Origin: Selaginella moellendorffii
Lineage: Eukaryota > Streptophyta > Lycopodiopsida > Selaginellales > Selaginellaceae
DNA: 64,000 nt
Reading direction: 5' to 3'
Assembly (NCBI RefSeq): GCF_000143415.4
Contig: NW_003314261.1
Location: forward strand, 4,127,416 to 4,191,415
Below, one piece after another: positions 24,400 to 35,946 of the stretch (its first letter is position 1; every line of letters starts with the position of its first letter). Below the pieces are notes generated by a model that was not told where the DNA came from, did not search any database, and saw nothing but the letters and a program-made list of their open reading frames with translations. A program made the translations under genes and the position numbers.

Positions 24400-25551
24400 G
24401 CGGAGGCGCTGAATCCGACGAACCTCTCTCGCGGAGAGGAAGAAGAGCTAGGGCGCGCCGCAGCCGCTTTCTCGAGCTCACACACACAGGACCCCCCAAA
24501 AACCACTATATAGAAAGAGCAAGAGGGATTGTCTAAAAGAGAGGGAAGCCCAGTTAGCCGGATTTGGAAGAGAATTTGAAATCCGCCGGCCGGCCGGCCG
24601 GCCATATAGTTTTTCCCGCCGACGCAATTCACGGGTAGCGGCCGATCAACGGGCAAAAAGATCTCAAAAAAGTGACGGCATATGCTCTATAACGGCCATG
24701 TCCGGGGCATATTCCGGTCATGCACGATCGTGAGCTGATTCGATCATGCCAGAGCTCCCCGAGCGTATGCCCAATATGGGCATAATAACGGCCCGAAACT
24801 GGCACTTTGGCGCCCTTGGAGGGCATCTAAATTTCATAACCTCGCCATCGAGCGCTTTCACGCTTGCCCAAATATGAAGTAATCGTTCGATGAATAGTCA
24901 TCGTGCTGAGCATTCGATACCTCTGGAGCTCAGATTAAGAAACGTGAAGTGAGCCCTACTCATAGTGAATAGTAATTACCTCCTCCCTGACCACTGTCCA
25001 CTAAAAGCATGCAGGGAAGGAGTTGCTTCAAAGAAAGCCAAGAGATGCCCTAAAAATCTTGCAAGAGCAATAGATCTCCATGGTTTAACAAGAATTTACT
25101 GGAATTCACCAAATATGAAGACACCACATTTGCTGATCATACAAAAGAAGACTTTACATGGTTTAACCAGCTTTCACATTTTTTGCGATCAGTCGTCACA
25201 CTTTATTTATCATGATAAAAGGGAAGTCCAAGTGATCCCATCTTTTTTTTCCTTAAATTTACATGTGTTATTCTTATTTAATACTGATCAATCGAATTCG
25301 TTGACCTTTACATCTAGACCACTCAAAACAGACCGTGATCAAGCTATAACCCGACCCAAACTGGTTTCTCTTTCGACCCATCGACTTTACATGGTTTAAC
25401 CAGCTTTCACATTTTTTACCATTGGTCGTCACACTTTATTTATCATGATAAAAGGAAAAACTTCGATTCGAGGACCTTTACATCAAAGCTAGACCACTCA
25501 AAACAGACCACAATCATGTTATAACCCGACTCTCTCGTTCGACCCATGGAT
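24400..25551. other. Intergenic: beta-tubulin promoter and duplicated non-coding segment
   Basis: No coding exon is supported. A (CCGG)n-like run of repeated 'ggcc' lies at 24583-24603, just upstream of the tubulin leader. The right half holds a diverged direct repeat (25151-25535, annotated separately). Confidence 0.55.
25151..25535. repeat. Diverged direct repeat, copies offset by 233 bp
   Basis: The block beginning 'actttacatggtttaacc' at 25151 recurs at 25384, including 'agctttcacatttttt', 'tcgtcacactttatttatc' and 'atgataaaagg'. The following block 'gacctttacatc...agaccactcaaaacagacc' recurs at an offset of only 170 bp. The second copy has therefore lost about 63 bp. No coding potential. 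Confidence 0.8.
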
Positions 25552-26259
25552 CTAAGCCACATTGATAGAGCGGGTCTCGGGCTTGGTTTCCTTCGATTTG
25601 GGGACGTTGATGGTGAGGACGCCGTTGTCCACCTTCGCGTTGATCTCTTCCACCTTGGAGTCCTCGGGCAGTCGGAACTTCCTCAAGAAGCAGCCATACG
25701 AGCGCTCCACGCGGTGCCACTTGTCCGTCTCCTGTGTGCTTTCCTTCTTGCGCTCGCCGCTGAGAACCAGCGTGTTGCCATCCTGGATCTCGATCTTGAT
25801 CTCCTCCTTGCTCAGTCCTGGACAAGATCATCAACGAGAACACGATCAGGACAGATAAAGGGGAGAGGTAGAGAGAGAGAGAGAGAAGAGCAATCAAGAT
25901 CGAAAGATCAATCGATGGATCAAGCGAGAACGCCAGCAAACCTAAGACATTTCCTCTCGATCTCTCGAAATATCGACTCGTTGCAAAGAAGATCAAGCGA
26001 GGAAGGGCGAAAAGAGAGGAAGAACGGGGATTGTCAAGATTTCGGAGAGAAGAATATTACCTGGAAGATCGGCCTTGATGACATGCGCATCCGGGGTCTC
26101 AACCCAATCCACGCGGGTGTTGGCGACGGCGCTGGCATCCTTGGCGAACTGGCGAGATGGACCGCTCTCGAAGATCGCCGATGGATCGAAGAAGCGATCG
26201 AGGGGGCTGTCGAAAATGCTGGTGAGATCGCCGCGCTTGAAAAAGGGAGTGAGAGCCAT
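25552..26259 (-). CDS. Cytosolic class I-type small heat-shock protein (HSP20)
   Basis: An ATP-independent chaperone that holds unfolding proteins in large oligomers. Exon 1 (26259-26061) encodes MALTPFFKRGDLTSIFDSPL and the start of the alpha-crystallin domain (TRVDWVETPDAHVIKADLPG). A 243-bp intron follows (26060-25818). Exon 2 (25817-25552) encodes LSKEEIKIEIQDGNTLVLSG, WHRVERSYGCFLRKFRLPE, the GVLTINVPK strand and the tail KETRPETRSINVA. The GVLT(I/V)xVPK motif and the C-terminal I-x-V (INV) tail are the oligomer contacts of plant sHSPs. The length of about 154 residues is normal. There is no transit peptide, so it is cytosolic. It is transcribed away from PPR1 and has heat-shock elements upstream. 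Confidence 0.93.
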
Positions 26260-26344
26260 CGCTTTTCTTTCTTCTCTCTGTCGCAGACCCTTGCTAGAGA
26301 AACTTGCTATCACTGTGAATGCTCCACTGCGAGAAACGGGAAGA

Positions 26345-26398
26345 GATTTTTATACTGCCACTTGGACGCTCCTAGAAGAGCGAGGATGGTTCTGGAGA
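26345..26398 (-). promoter_or_regulatory. TATA box and heat-shock-element array of the sHSP gene
   Basis: On the minus strand a TATA-like 'gtataaaaatc' lies at 26345-26355, about 90 bp upstream of the sHSP ATG. Immediately upstream, six contiguous 5-bp modules from 26369 read ctcct, agaag, agcga, ggatg, gttct, ggaga. Four of the six fit nTTCn or nGAAn within one mismatch, in register, as expected for binding of trimeric heat-shock factor. Confidence 0.6.
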
Positions 26399-26450
26399 GT
26401 GCCATGGATATTCGGTATCCACTTGGCTTACCAGCCACGTGGACGGCTGG

Positions 26451-28304
26451 ATGGAGCCAGGGCTTATGAGAAATGTTTTAGGGTTTATAGAGCTTCCGAT
26501 GTGGAGGCGCTCGGATCGCGGCGCGCGGACGCTCGCATTGAGGTACTTCTGCTCGGATTCCGGCCGCCAGGTGCTGCCCGGGCAGCGTTCGCAGGAAGTT
26601 CTTGCGGTTCTCTCGCGCCCGGATTGGATCCAGGGCCTGGAATCCCTGAGGAAATCGTCGCTGCCCGAGAATGTGGTCTATGAGGTGCTGCAATCTGTCC
26701 AGGAATGGCGCAAGGCATTTGATTTCTACCGGTGGGCGGGCTCGCGGCCACACTACACGCACAGTTTCAGAAATCTTCGAACCACAGTCTCGTTTCTCTG
26801 CCGCGCGATGAGGTATCAAGAAGCGTACGAGCTTCTGATGGATGCTGCACGATTGGGGCCCGAACCAGACCAGTTTCTCTGTAGCCTGGTGATGCTGAGG
26901 CTCTCGGACAGCGGGCAAACAATCCAGGCCTTTGAGCTTCTCAAGAAAATGCGGAGCTTGGGAGTGGTTCCAGACACGAGAATGCTCAACATCATGCTCA
27001 AGGGGCTCAAGGTTGACGATGGTTTGTGGGTGCTGCGAGAGTTTTCTCACGCTGCGAGCTCCGTTTCGTGCAACATCGTCATGGACAAGCTCTCCAAGCA
27101 GACCCGGATCGACGAGGCTCGCCAGCTCCTGCTAGAGATGGAGGCCAAGGGGATCAAAGGCGATGGCTTCACTTACACTACTTTGGTCCATGGATACTGC
27201 CGGCTGGGACGACTCGACGACGCTTGCCAGGTTCTAGAGGGCATGAGCTGCACTCCCTGCGCGTCTATGTACAACGCGATCATCAAGACCCTTTGCGGAG
27301 TTCAGAGCTTCTCGCAAGCGTTTCTTTTGGTGGACGACATGGCGGAGAAAGGCTGCATTCCTACGGTGGTGACTTTCGGGATCCTGGTGGACGGGCTGTG
27401 CAAGGCCAACAGGTTGACAGATGCGTTCGAGCTCGTGGAAGTCATGGCGGAGCGGGGGTGCTTTCCAAATGCGCTGGTTTTCAATGGGATCATGGACGCG
27501 CTTTGCAAGGAGGGACGGTCAGCAGAGGCGTATGGTTACATCGAGACCATGAGATCAATGGGAGTTTCTCCGACCATCGTCACGTACAACATTTTGATCG
27601 ATGGCTTCTGCAAGGAGGAGAAGCTTCACAGGGCCCTTGAGATACTCCAGGAGATGACCGGCAGAGGTCATGAGCCCAACCACGTAACTTACAATACGTT
27701 TTTGCACGGGCTGTGCAAGTATGGAAAAGTTGACGATGCTCTGGCGCTCTTTCGTGCCATGACCGAGAAGAAGATACGTCTGGACGTGTATGGATACACT
27801 ACGCTGATAGACGGGCTCTGCCAGGCAGGAAAGCTGGCCGAGGCTTACAGCCTCCTGGACGAGATGGAAAACTCTGGCTGCGTTCCAAAGCCTGGCTGTT
27901 ACAACGCGATACTCTCCTGGCTCTGCAAGGGCAGCAGGATAAACGAGGCTCACAAGCTCTTTAAGCGGATGACAGGCTCGGGCATCCTTCCCGACTGGTT
28001 AACGTTTGGAATGATGGTCTTCGGCTACTGTAGAGGCCACCGCATTGACGACGCTCTCCTGCTGCTCCAGCAAATGAAGAGTGCTGGGTTGGCACCACGC
28101 GAAGTCATCTACAACACTTTGATTGACGCACTCAACCGGGCAGGGAGAGTTTCCGAGGCGTACAGGCTTCTCCAGGAGATGATTTCCAGAGGATTATCAC
28201 CCAACAGCAGGACTTACGCACTGATGAGGAAACAGCAGACTGACGACAGCAACTTAGTCGTGGAGCTGGATTACAGGAAAGAGTGCGAGTTCTTAAGAGC
28301 CTAA
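26451..28304 (+). CDS. P-class pentatricopeptide-repeat protein (PPR1)
   Basis: A single-exon gene of about 617 residues made of tandem 35-residue PPR motifs, with typical words VTFGILVDGLCKANRLTDAF, VTYNILIDGFCKEEKLHRAL and YTTLIDGLCQAGKLAEAYSL. No E, E+ or DYW extension is seen, so it is P-class. P-class PPRs bind organelle RNA and act in its stability, splicing or translation (family knowledge). The basic N-terminus (MEPGLMRNVLGFIELPMWRR) may be an organelle-targeting peptide. The first ATG is at 26451, and a second at 26466 would also fit. The frame is open from an upstream GTG at 26439, but no earlier ATG exists. It ends in TAA at 28302-28304, overlapping the stop of the convergent PPR2. 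Confidence 0.92.
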   Translation: MEPGLMRNVLGFIELPMWRRSDRGARTLALRYFCSDSGRQVLPGQRSQEVLAVLSRPDWIQGLESLRKSSLPENVVYEVLQSVQEWRKAFDFYRWAGSRPHYTHSFRNLRTTVSFLCRAMRYQEAYELLMDAARLGPEPDQFLCSLVMLRLSDSGQTIQAFELLKKMRSLGVVPDTRMLNIMLKGLKVDDGLWVLREFSHAASSVSCNIVMDKLSKQTRIDEARQLLLEMEAKGIKGDGFTYTTLVHGYCRLGRLDDACQVLEGMSCTPCASMYNAIIKTLCGVQSFSQAFLLVDDMAEKGCIPTVVTFGILVDGLCKANRLTDAFELVEVMAERGCFPNALVFNGIMDALCKEGRSAEAYGYIETMRSMGVSPTIVTYNILIDGFCKEEKLHRALEILQEMTGRGHEPNHVTYNTFLHGLCKYGKVDDALALFRAMTEKKIRLDVYGYTTLIDGLCQAGKLAEAYSLLDEMENSGCVPKPGCYNAILSWLCKGSRINEAHKLFKRMTGSGILPDWLTFGMMVFGYCRGHRIDDALLLLQQMKSAGLAPREVIYNTLIDALNRAGRVSEAYRLLQEMISRGLSPNSRTYALMRKQQTDDSNLVVELDYRKECEFLRA

Positions 28305-30466
28305 GAAGCGTCGTTACTCTCCTTGTTCAGGGCTTCCAGGTTGCTAGCATCGACAAGGTGGCCTTTCTCGTTCATCTCCTGGACCATGCTACGCGCAGAG
28401 TTTACATCTCCTGTCCTGAGAAAGAGCCTGACCAGCGAGTTGAAAATGGAGGCACTGGGAACACAGTCCTGGTCAAGCATCTGCTGGTAGACTGCAAGAG
28501 CTTTGGAAGGGACTTCCTCGGTTTCCGCAAGCTTGGCAATGAGGACATTATACGTGTAGGAGTCGCAGCTCCAACCTCTAGCTGTCATCTCCTGGAGCAA
28601 CGTCAAGCCTTGCTCAGTGTCCTCGGCTCTGCAATATCCATCGATCAGGATCCTGTACGTGATTGCATCTGGAGAGCAGTAGCTGGTTTTGTTCTTGAGC
28701 TGCTGGTACACTCCCTCGGCCTTGGACATCATCCCGGCTTTGCTGAAGGCACTGAGGACCGTGTTGTACGTGATGATATCTGGGAAGCAGCCTTTGGCAG
28801 ACATCTCGTCAAAGAGGCTCTCGGCTTCCTCATACATGCCATGCTTGGCATAGCCGTTGATCAACGCCGCATAAGTCACAACATTTGGCTTGCAGCCCAC
28901 GGCTTGCATCTCCTGGAGTAGCAACTTGGCTTGTTTGAGGCTGCCGAATTTGGACTGGCCGTCGATCAGTGTGTTATAAGTCACCACATCGGGTACGCAG
29001 ATGTTTTTTGCTTTCATCTCTATCAGCAACTGATGGGCTTGTGATAGCCTCCCTGCCTTGCAGAAGCCGCTTATCAACGTGTTGAAGAAGATGACGTCGG
29101 GCTTGCAGCAACCGCTGTCAAGCATCTTGCGGGACAGCTTCCACGCGTCGTCGACGTTTCCAGATTTGCAGAGACCATCGATCACAAAGTTGTAAGACAG
29201 TAAGTTCGGTAAGCTTCCGCTCTCGATCATTCCCAGTAAGATGTTTTTGGCTAATGGAAACTTTCCGGACCTGCAGAGAGCTCCGATGAAAGCATTGTGG
29301 GTGTACACCTCCATAACGCAACCAGCTTTCATGGCTTGCTCGTAGGCCCAGGAAGCGCTTTCGATATCTCCTGCTCGGATGAGTGCATGAATAAGAGGAG
29401 CGTAAGTTGCCGACAGCGCATAGTGCCCCGACTTCACCATGTGTTCAAGCACCTCGTCGACGGTGTCCAGGCGGTTTGCTCGCGAGAGATTGTCGAGCAT
29501 GATGCTGTACGTGAGAGAGTCCGGTACGCATCCTCTTTCCAGCATTCCTTTAAACACCTGAAACGCATCGTCGATCCTGTTCGCCTTGCAGAGCCCACTT
29601 ATGATGCTGCAAAAGGTGACAACGTCGGGAGGAATCCCACCGCGGTCCATTTCTTCCAGCATTTCGAGGCCCTTGTCGAGCTTTCCGGCCTTGCACAGCC
29701 CGGATATGAAGGTGTTGTAGGTGACAACGTCAGGTATGCGTCCACTCTCGATCATCTCGCTCATCAAAACCTGGGCTTCGTCCACTCTTTTGAGCCGGCA
29801 CAGGCAGCTAACAACAATGTTGTATGTGTAGAGGTTGGCGACGCTCGAGTTTATCATCTCCTGGAGGAGCTCCAGTGCTTGCTCGATCTTGTCCCCGCTG
29901 CACAAGTCATGTAAGATCCCATTCACCCTCTTCGTTTCGACACTGACTTTGGCCCGCTCCATCTGCTTGAAGAGCTCCCGGACTTTGTCCCGGTCCCCGG
30001 CCGCGACGCAAGCACTGAGCAGCGCGGCGAAAACTCCAGCGTTTGGACGGAGCCCTCGATCCAGCGCCTGTGCAAGCCTCGAGAACGCCTCGCCGTGCCG
30101 CTTGTTCTTGGCGAGCATCCGGACCAGCGTACCTGTGGTGGCGGCGTCGTGCTGGAACCCCCCGCGCGTGGCTGCCCAGTCGTAGAAGGTGAGAGCTCTC
30201 TCGCAGTCCCTGGCATTTCTTAGAACGCTGCTCACGGTGGCTCTGCTCAGCGACGATCGGGAGCACTGCTCCAATGCCTCTTGGAGCCTGGTGGCGTCGG
30301 AGTTGAGAACCCAGATCAAGGCATCGGCATTGTGCGTTGATCGATTCGAGGAAAACGAGGAAGAGCAAGCTGCTACATAGCTACTGGAAGAAGAAGACGC
30401 ACACGCTGCGACGGTGGGCTCTGTGTGTAGCGACGCGGCCGCCGCTGCCATCATCGCCATAGCCAT
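28301..30466 (-). CDS. P-class pentatricopeptide-repeat protein (PPR2)
   Basis: A single-exon gene of about 721 residues. After an Ala/Ser-rich N-terminus (MAMAMMAAAAASLHTEPT) come about 15-17 PPR motifs, for example VTYNTFISGLCKAGKLDKGL, VTFCSIISGLCKANRIDDAF and LSYNFVIDGLCKSGNVDDAW. There are no C-terminal editing domains. It is likely plastid or mitochondrial RNA-binding (inference from the class). The ATG at 30466 is the first in frame; upstream in-frame codons include only a TTG. The upstream region carries telo-box motifs. The stop TAG (28301-28303) overlaps the TAA of PPR1 on the other strand. Confidence 0.92.
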   Translation of the reverse strand: MAMAMMAAAAASLHTEPTVAACASSSSSSYVAACSSSFSSNRSTHNADALIWVLNSDATRLQEALEQCSRSSLSRATVSSVLRNARDCERALTFYDWAATRGGFQHDAATTGTLVRMLAKNKRHGEAFSRLAQALDRGLRPNAGVFAALLSACVAAGDRDKVRELFKQMERAKVSVETKRVNGILHDLCSGDKIEQALELLQEMINSSVANLYTYNIVVSCLCRLKRVDEAQVLMSEMIESGRIPDVVTYNTFISGLCKAGKLDKGLEMLEEMDRGGIPPDVVTFCSIISGLCKANRIDDAFQVFKGMLERGCVPDSLTYSIMLDNLSRANRLDTVDEVLEHMVKSGHYALSATYAPLIHALIRAGDIESASWAYEQAMKAGCVMEVYTHNAFIGALCRSGKFPLAKNILLGMIESGSLPNLLSYNFVIDGLCKSGNVDDAWKLSRKMLDSGCCKPDVIFFNTLISGFCKAGRLSQAHQLLIEMKAKNICVPDVVTYNTLIDGQSKFGSLKQAKLLLQEMQAVGCKPNVVTYAALINGYAKHGMYEEAESLFDEMSAKGCFPDIITYNTVLSAFSKAGMMSKAEGVYQQLKNKTSYCSPDAITYRILIDGYCRAEDTEQGLTLLQEMTARGWSCDSYTYNVLIAKLAETEEVPSKALAVYQQMLDQDCVPSASIFNSLVRLFLRTGDVNSARSMVQEMNEKGHLVDASNLEALNKESNDAS

Positions 30467-30534
30467 AAACCCTGAACCCAAGCAAAAGAAATATCTTCCC
30501 AAACCTCCAGGTGGGCATATTCTGGTATATTACT

Positions 30535-30656
30535 AACCAAGAACCCTAAACCCTAAACAAGACTGTTCAAGTATATTCTTCAAATTGTAAGCATATTCTT
30601 CTTTTAAATATAAACCCTAAAGCGCGAATTTATGAATCTAAAACCCTAAACCCTTT
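30535..30656. promoter_or_regulatory. Telo-box cluster upstream of PPR2
   Basis: The motif AAACCCTAAA or its near variants occurs at 30542-30557 (two head-to-tail copies), 30611-30621 and 30640-30655. Telo-boxes are known plant promoter elements in translation- and proliferation-linked genes. The array lies within 190 bp upstream of the PPR2 ATG. The last copy also overlaps the stop codon of PPR3 at 30655, leaving almost no 3' space between the two same-strand genes. Confidence 0.55.
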
Positions 30657-32940
30657 AAGTTTCACCTCTTTCTGGGTCTGGGAGATTACTGTGAGAACGC
30701 GCGCACTCTTCTTGGCTGGGAGTTTTGAGCCTCTTTATGCAAGTGAGCGCCCCCTGTATGGTGGCATACCTCTCATCACTCCCAAAACACCCCTTGTGGA
30801 ACATAAACTCGGCGATTTGCTCCACTCTCTCCAGCCGGCTAATGGGGTCGTACAAGCTCTCCCCCTCGAAAACAATGCTCCCTCCCCGGCACCCCTCCAC
30901 CACCATCTCCTCCAAAACCCCAAACAGCCCCCACACCTCGTCGCCGTCCCGGCACTCGTACCGCGACGACTGGCACCGCGCCTCGCAAAACCCAAATATG
31001 CAGTCGATGTAAACCACCAGGTTACAGACCGAGCCGCGCAGGATCATCTCGCGGATCAAGCCCCGGGCCTGGTCCAGCCGCCGCCGCCGGCAGTTCCAAA
31101 TGACCAGCGTCGAGTAAGTGATGTGGTTTGGCGCGAATCCATTCCGTACAAGCTCCTGGAGGACGAGCCCGGCATCGTCCATCCGGTTGGCCATGCAGAG
31201 CCCGTGGATGAGCGAGTTGTACGTCACCAGGTCGGGCTCGCAGCCGCTACGTAGCATGCGCTTGACGGTCTGGATGGCGTCGTGGGGGCGGCGCGCCTTA
31301 CACAGGCCGTCGATCAGCGCGGTGTAGGTGACCACGTTTGGCGCGCAGCCGGCGTCCGCCATCTTTTGGAGGAGCGCCTGGGCGGCGTCCAGGTCGCCCG
31401 ACTTACACAGGCCGTCGATGAGGGTGGTGTAAGTCACCACCGAGGCATCGTAGCCGTTGGCGGCCATGACGTGGACGAGCTCGAGCGCGTGGCGGGGCTT
31501 GCGCGCCTTGCACAGGCCGGCGATGAGGGTGTTGTAGATGGCAGCGTCGAGGCGGAAGTCGCGCGAGGCCATGTCGTCGAGGAGGGCGCGCGCGGCTTGG
31601 AGGTCCCCAGCGTTGCACAGGCCGTAGAGGAGCGACGCGTAGACTTGGGCGTCGAGAGAGCCGCCCTTGTCTTGCAGCTGCAAAAGAGAGAAACCATCAG
31701 AACGAGGAATTCGATCGAGGAACACTCCAAGCAAACAAAACCATCCAGAAACTATGATCTTCTCTGATCTATCTATCTCCATCTTTAAACTATGATCTAT
31801 CTCTGATCTATCGAGAAACTATGTCTATCGAGAAACTATGTCTATCTCTATCTATCTCATCGAGAAACTATGATCTATCTCTGAGAAACTATGATCTATC
31901 TATCTATCTGATCGAGAAACTATAACTATCAATCTCTACCAAGAAGCAAAAGAGAAGCAAACACTCACCTCGTAGAAGAGCGACCACGCAGCGCTAATCT
32001 CCCCGAGCTTGCACAACGTGTGGATCAAAATGCCGTACGTAAACGCGAAGTCGGCCGGATCCACCGTCAGCTCCCGCCCGATCCTGACCGCGCGATCCAC
32101 GTCCCCGGCGGCGCACAGCGCTTGGATCAGGACGCTGAGAACCTTGCCGTACGGCAGTAACCCCGCGCGCTTGATCTCGCCGCAAAACTCGCAAGCGCAC
32201 TGGAGCCGCCCCGAGTCGACCAGGCCGTACAGCACGGTCGACACGGTCGTGCGGTCGGGCCGGCACCCCGCCGGGAGACCCGCCGTGAAGATCTCGTGCG
32301 CCTTGGTCGCCTGGCCGAGCTTGATGAGAGTGAGGAGTAGCGAGTTGGCGGTGTGTGGGGTGTGCTTGAATCCCAGCCCGGTTTTGCTCGAGGCCACCCA
32401 GCGGAAGAACTTGATGGCGGCGTCGGCGTCGTCTAGATTCTGGAGGACCTGGGCGATGATCCGGGACCTCGAGCGGCGCTTCTCCCAGAGGATCCTCTTG
32501 ATCTTGGCGCTTCCCGGGCCGCCCGAGAGCTCCACGAGCTTGGTCACTCGCGAGGCGGTGGCAATGGTATCATTACTGCCATCGTGTTGTGTACTTCTCT
32601 CGATTGATCCTGGAAGTGATAGCTCCGCTGAACTCTCCGGGGATTCGCAATGCTCCTCCAGTTCCATGGCGCGCTCCTCCACAAAATGTGGAGCCTCGGG
32701 GTGAATCGCGATGCATGGCGGCCTCAAACTTGGAGATGGATCGCGGAGCCCTTGCTCCTGCGCCATGGGAGCTGGCTCTGGTGTTACCTCTTTCGTGCCG
32801 CATTCTTCTTCCTGGTGTGCTGTGAGCGAGGAGCTAGGGCTCACGGCGGCGGTCGAGGGAGGAAGCCAGCGCGCTGCGCTCGATCGCAGCCACTGCCGTG
32901 CCATAGCTGCCGCCGCCACCAGCGTCTTGAGTGGCTGCAT
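30655..32940 (-). CDS. P-class pentatricopeptide-repeat protein with one intron (PPR3)
   Basis: Exon 1 is 32940-31969 and exon 2 is 31677-30655, joined in phase 0 across a 291-bp intron (product about 665 residues). The N-terminus MQPLKTLVAAAAMARQWLRS resembles an organelle presequence and is followed by an acidic/Pro-rich linker. PPR motifs begin near residue 185 (ADAAIKFFRWVASSKTGLGF) and include VTYTTLIDGLCKSGDLDAAQ, VTYTALIDGLCKARRPHDAI and VTYNSLIHGLCMANRMDDAG. The C-terminal 120 residues depart from the PPR pattern and contain a Cys/Arg-rich piece (CEARCQSSRYECRDGDE). No E or DYW domain. The ATG at 32940 is the first in frame after a TTG. The gene is divergent from NOP2. Confidence 0.88.
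31780..31940. repeat. Low-complexity 'gagaaactatg(a)tctatc' repeats inside the PPR3 intron
   Basis: Words 'gagaaactatg' and 'atctatctctgatctatc' recur at least five times in variable spacing between 31790 and 31935, forming a minisatellite that accounts for much of the intron's 291-bp length. Confidence 0.75.
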
Positions 32941-33093
32941 TCCGCTGGAAAACCCACTGCCCGCAATCGCGAGATCCGGCCCATTTCTCTCGCCCAATGG
33001 ACCAGCGCTGACCCATGACTGGCATTGACCCTCAAGAACCCTAAAAGAGAGATTTAGGGTTTAAGAGGGTCTAGGGTTGTGGAGGCGCGAGGA
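32941..33093. promoter_or_regulatory. Short divergent promoter between PPR3 and NOP2
   Basis: Only 153 bp separate the two coding starts. The NOP2-proximal part contains 'accctaaaa', 'gatttagggtttaag' and 'ctagggtt' (33038-33078), telo-box-like motifs in both orientations. No TATA box is evident on either strand. This fits a shared bidirectional promoter (inference). Confidence 0.5.
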
Positions 33094-35923
<2,830 letters not shown>

Positions 35924-35946
<23 letters not shown>

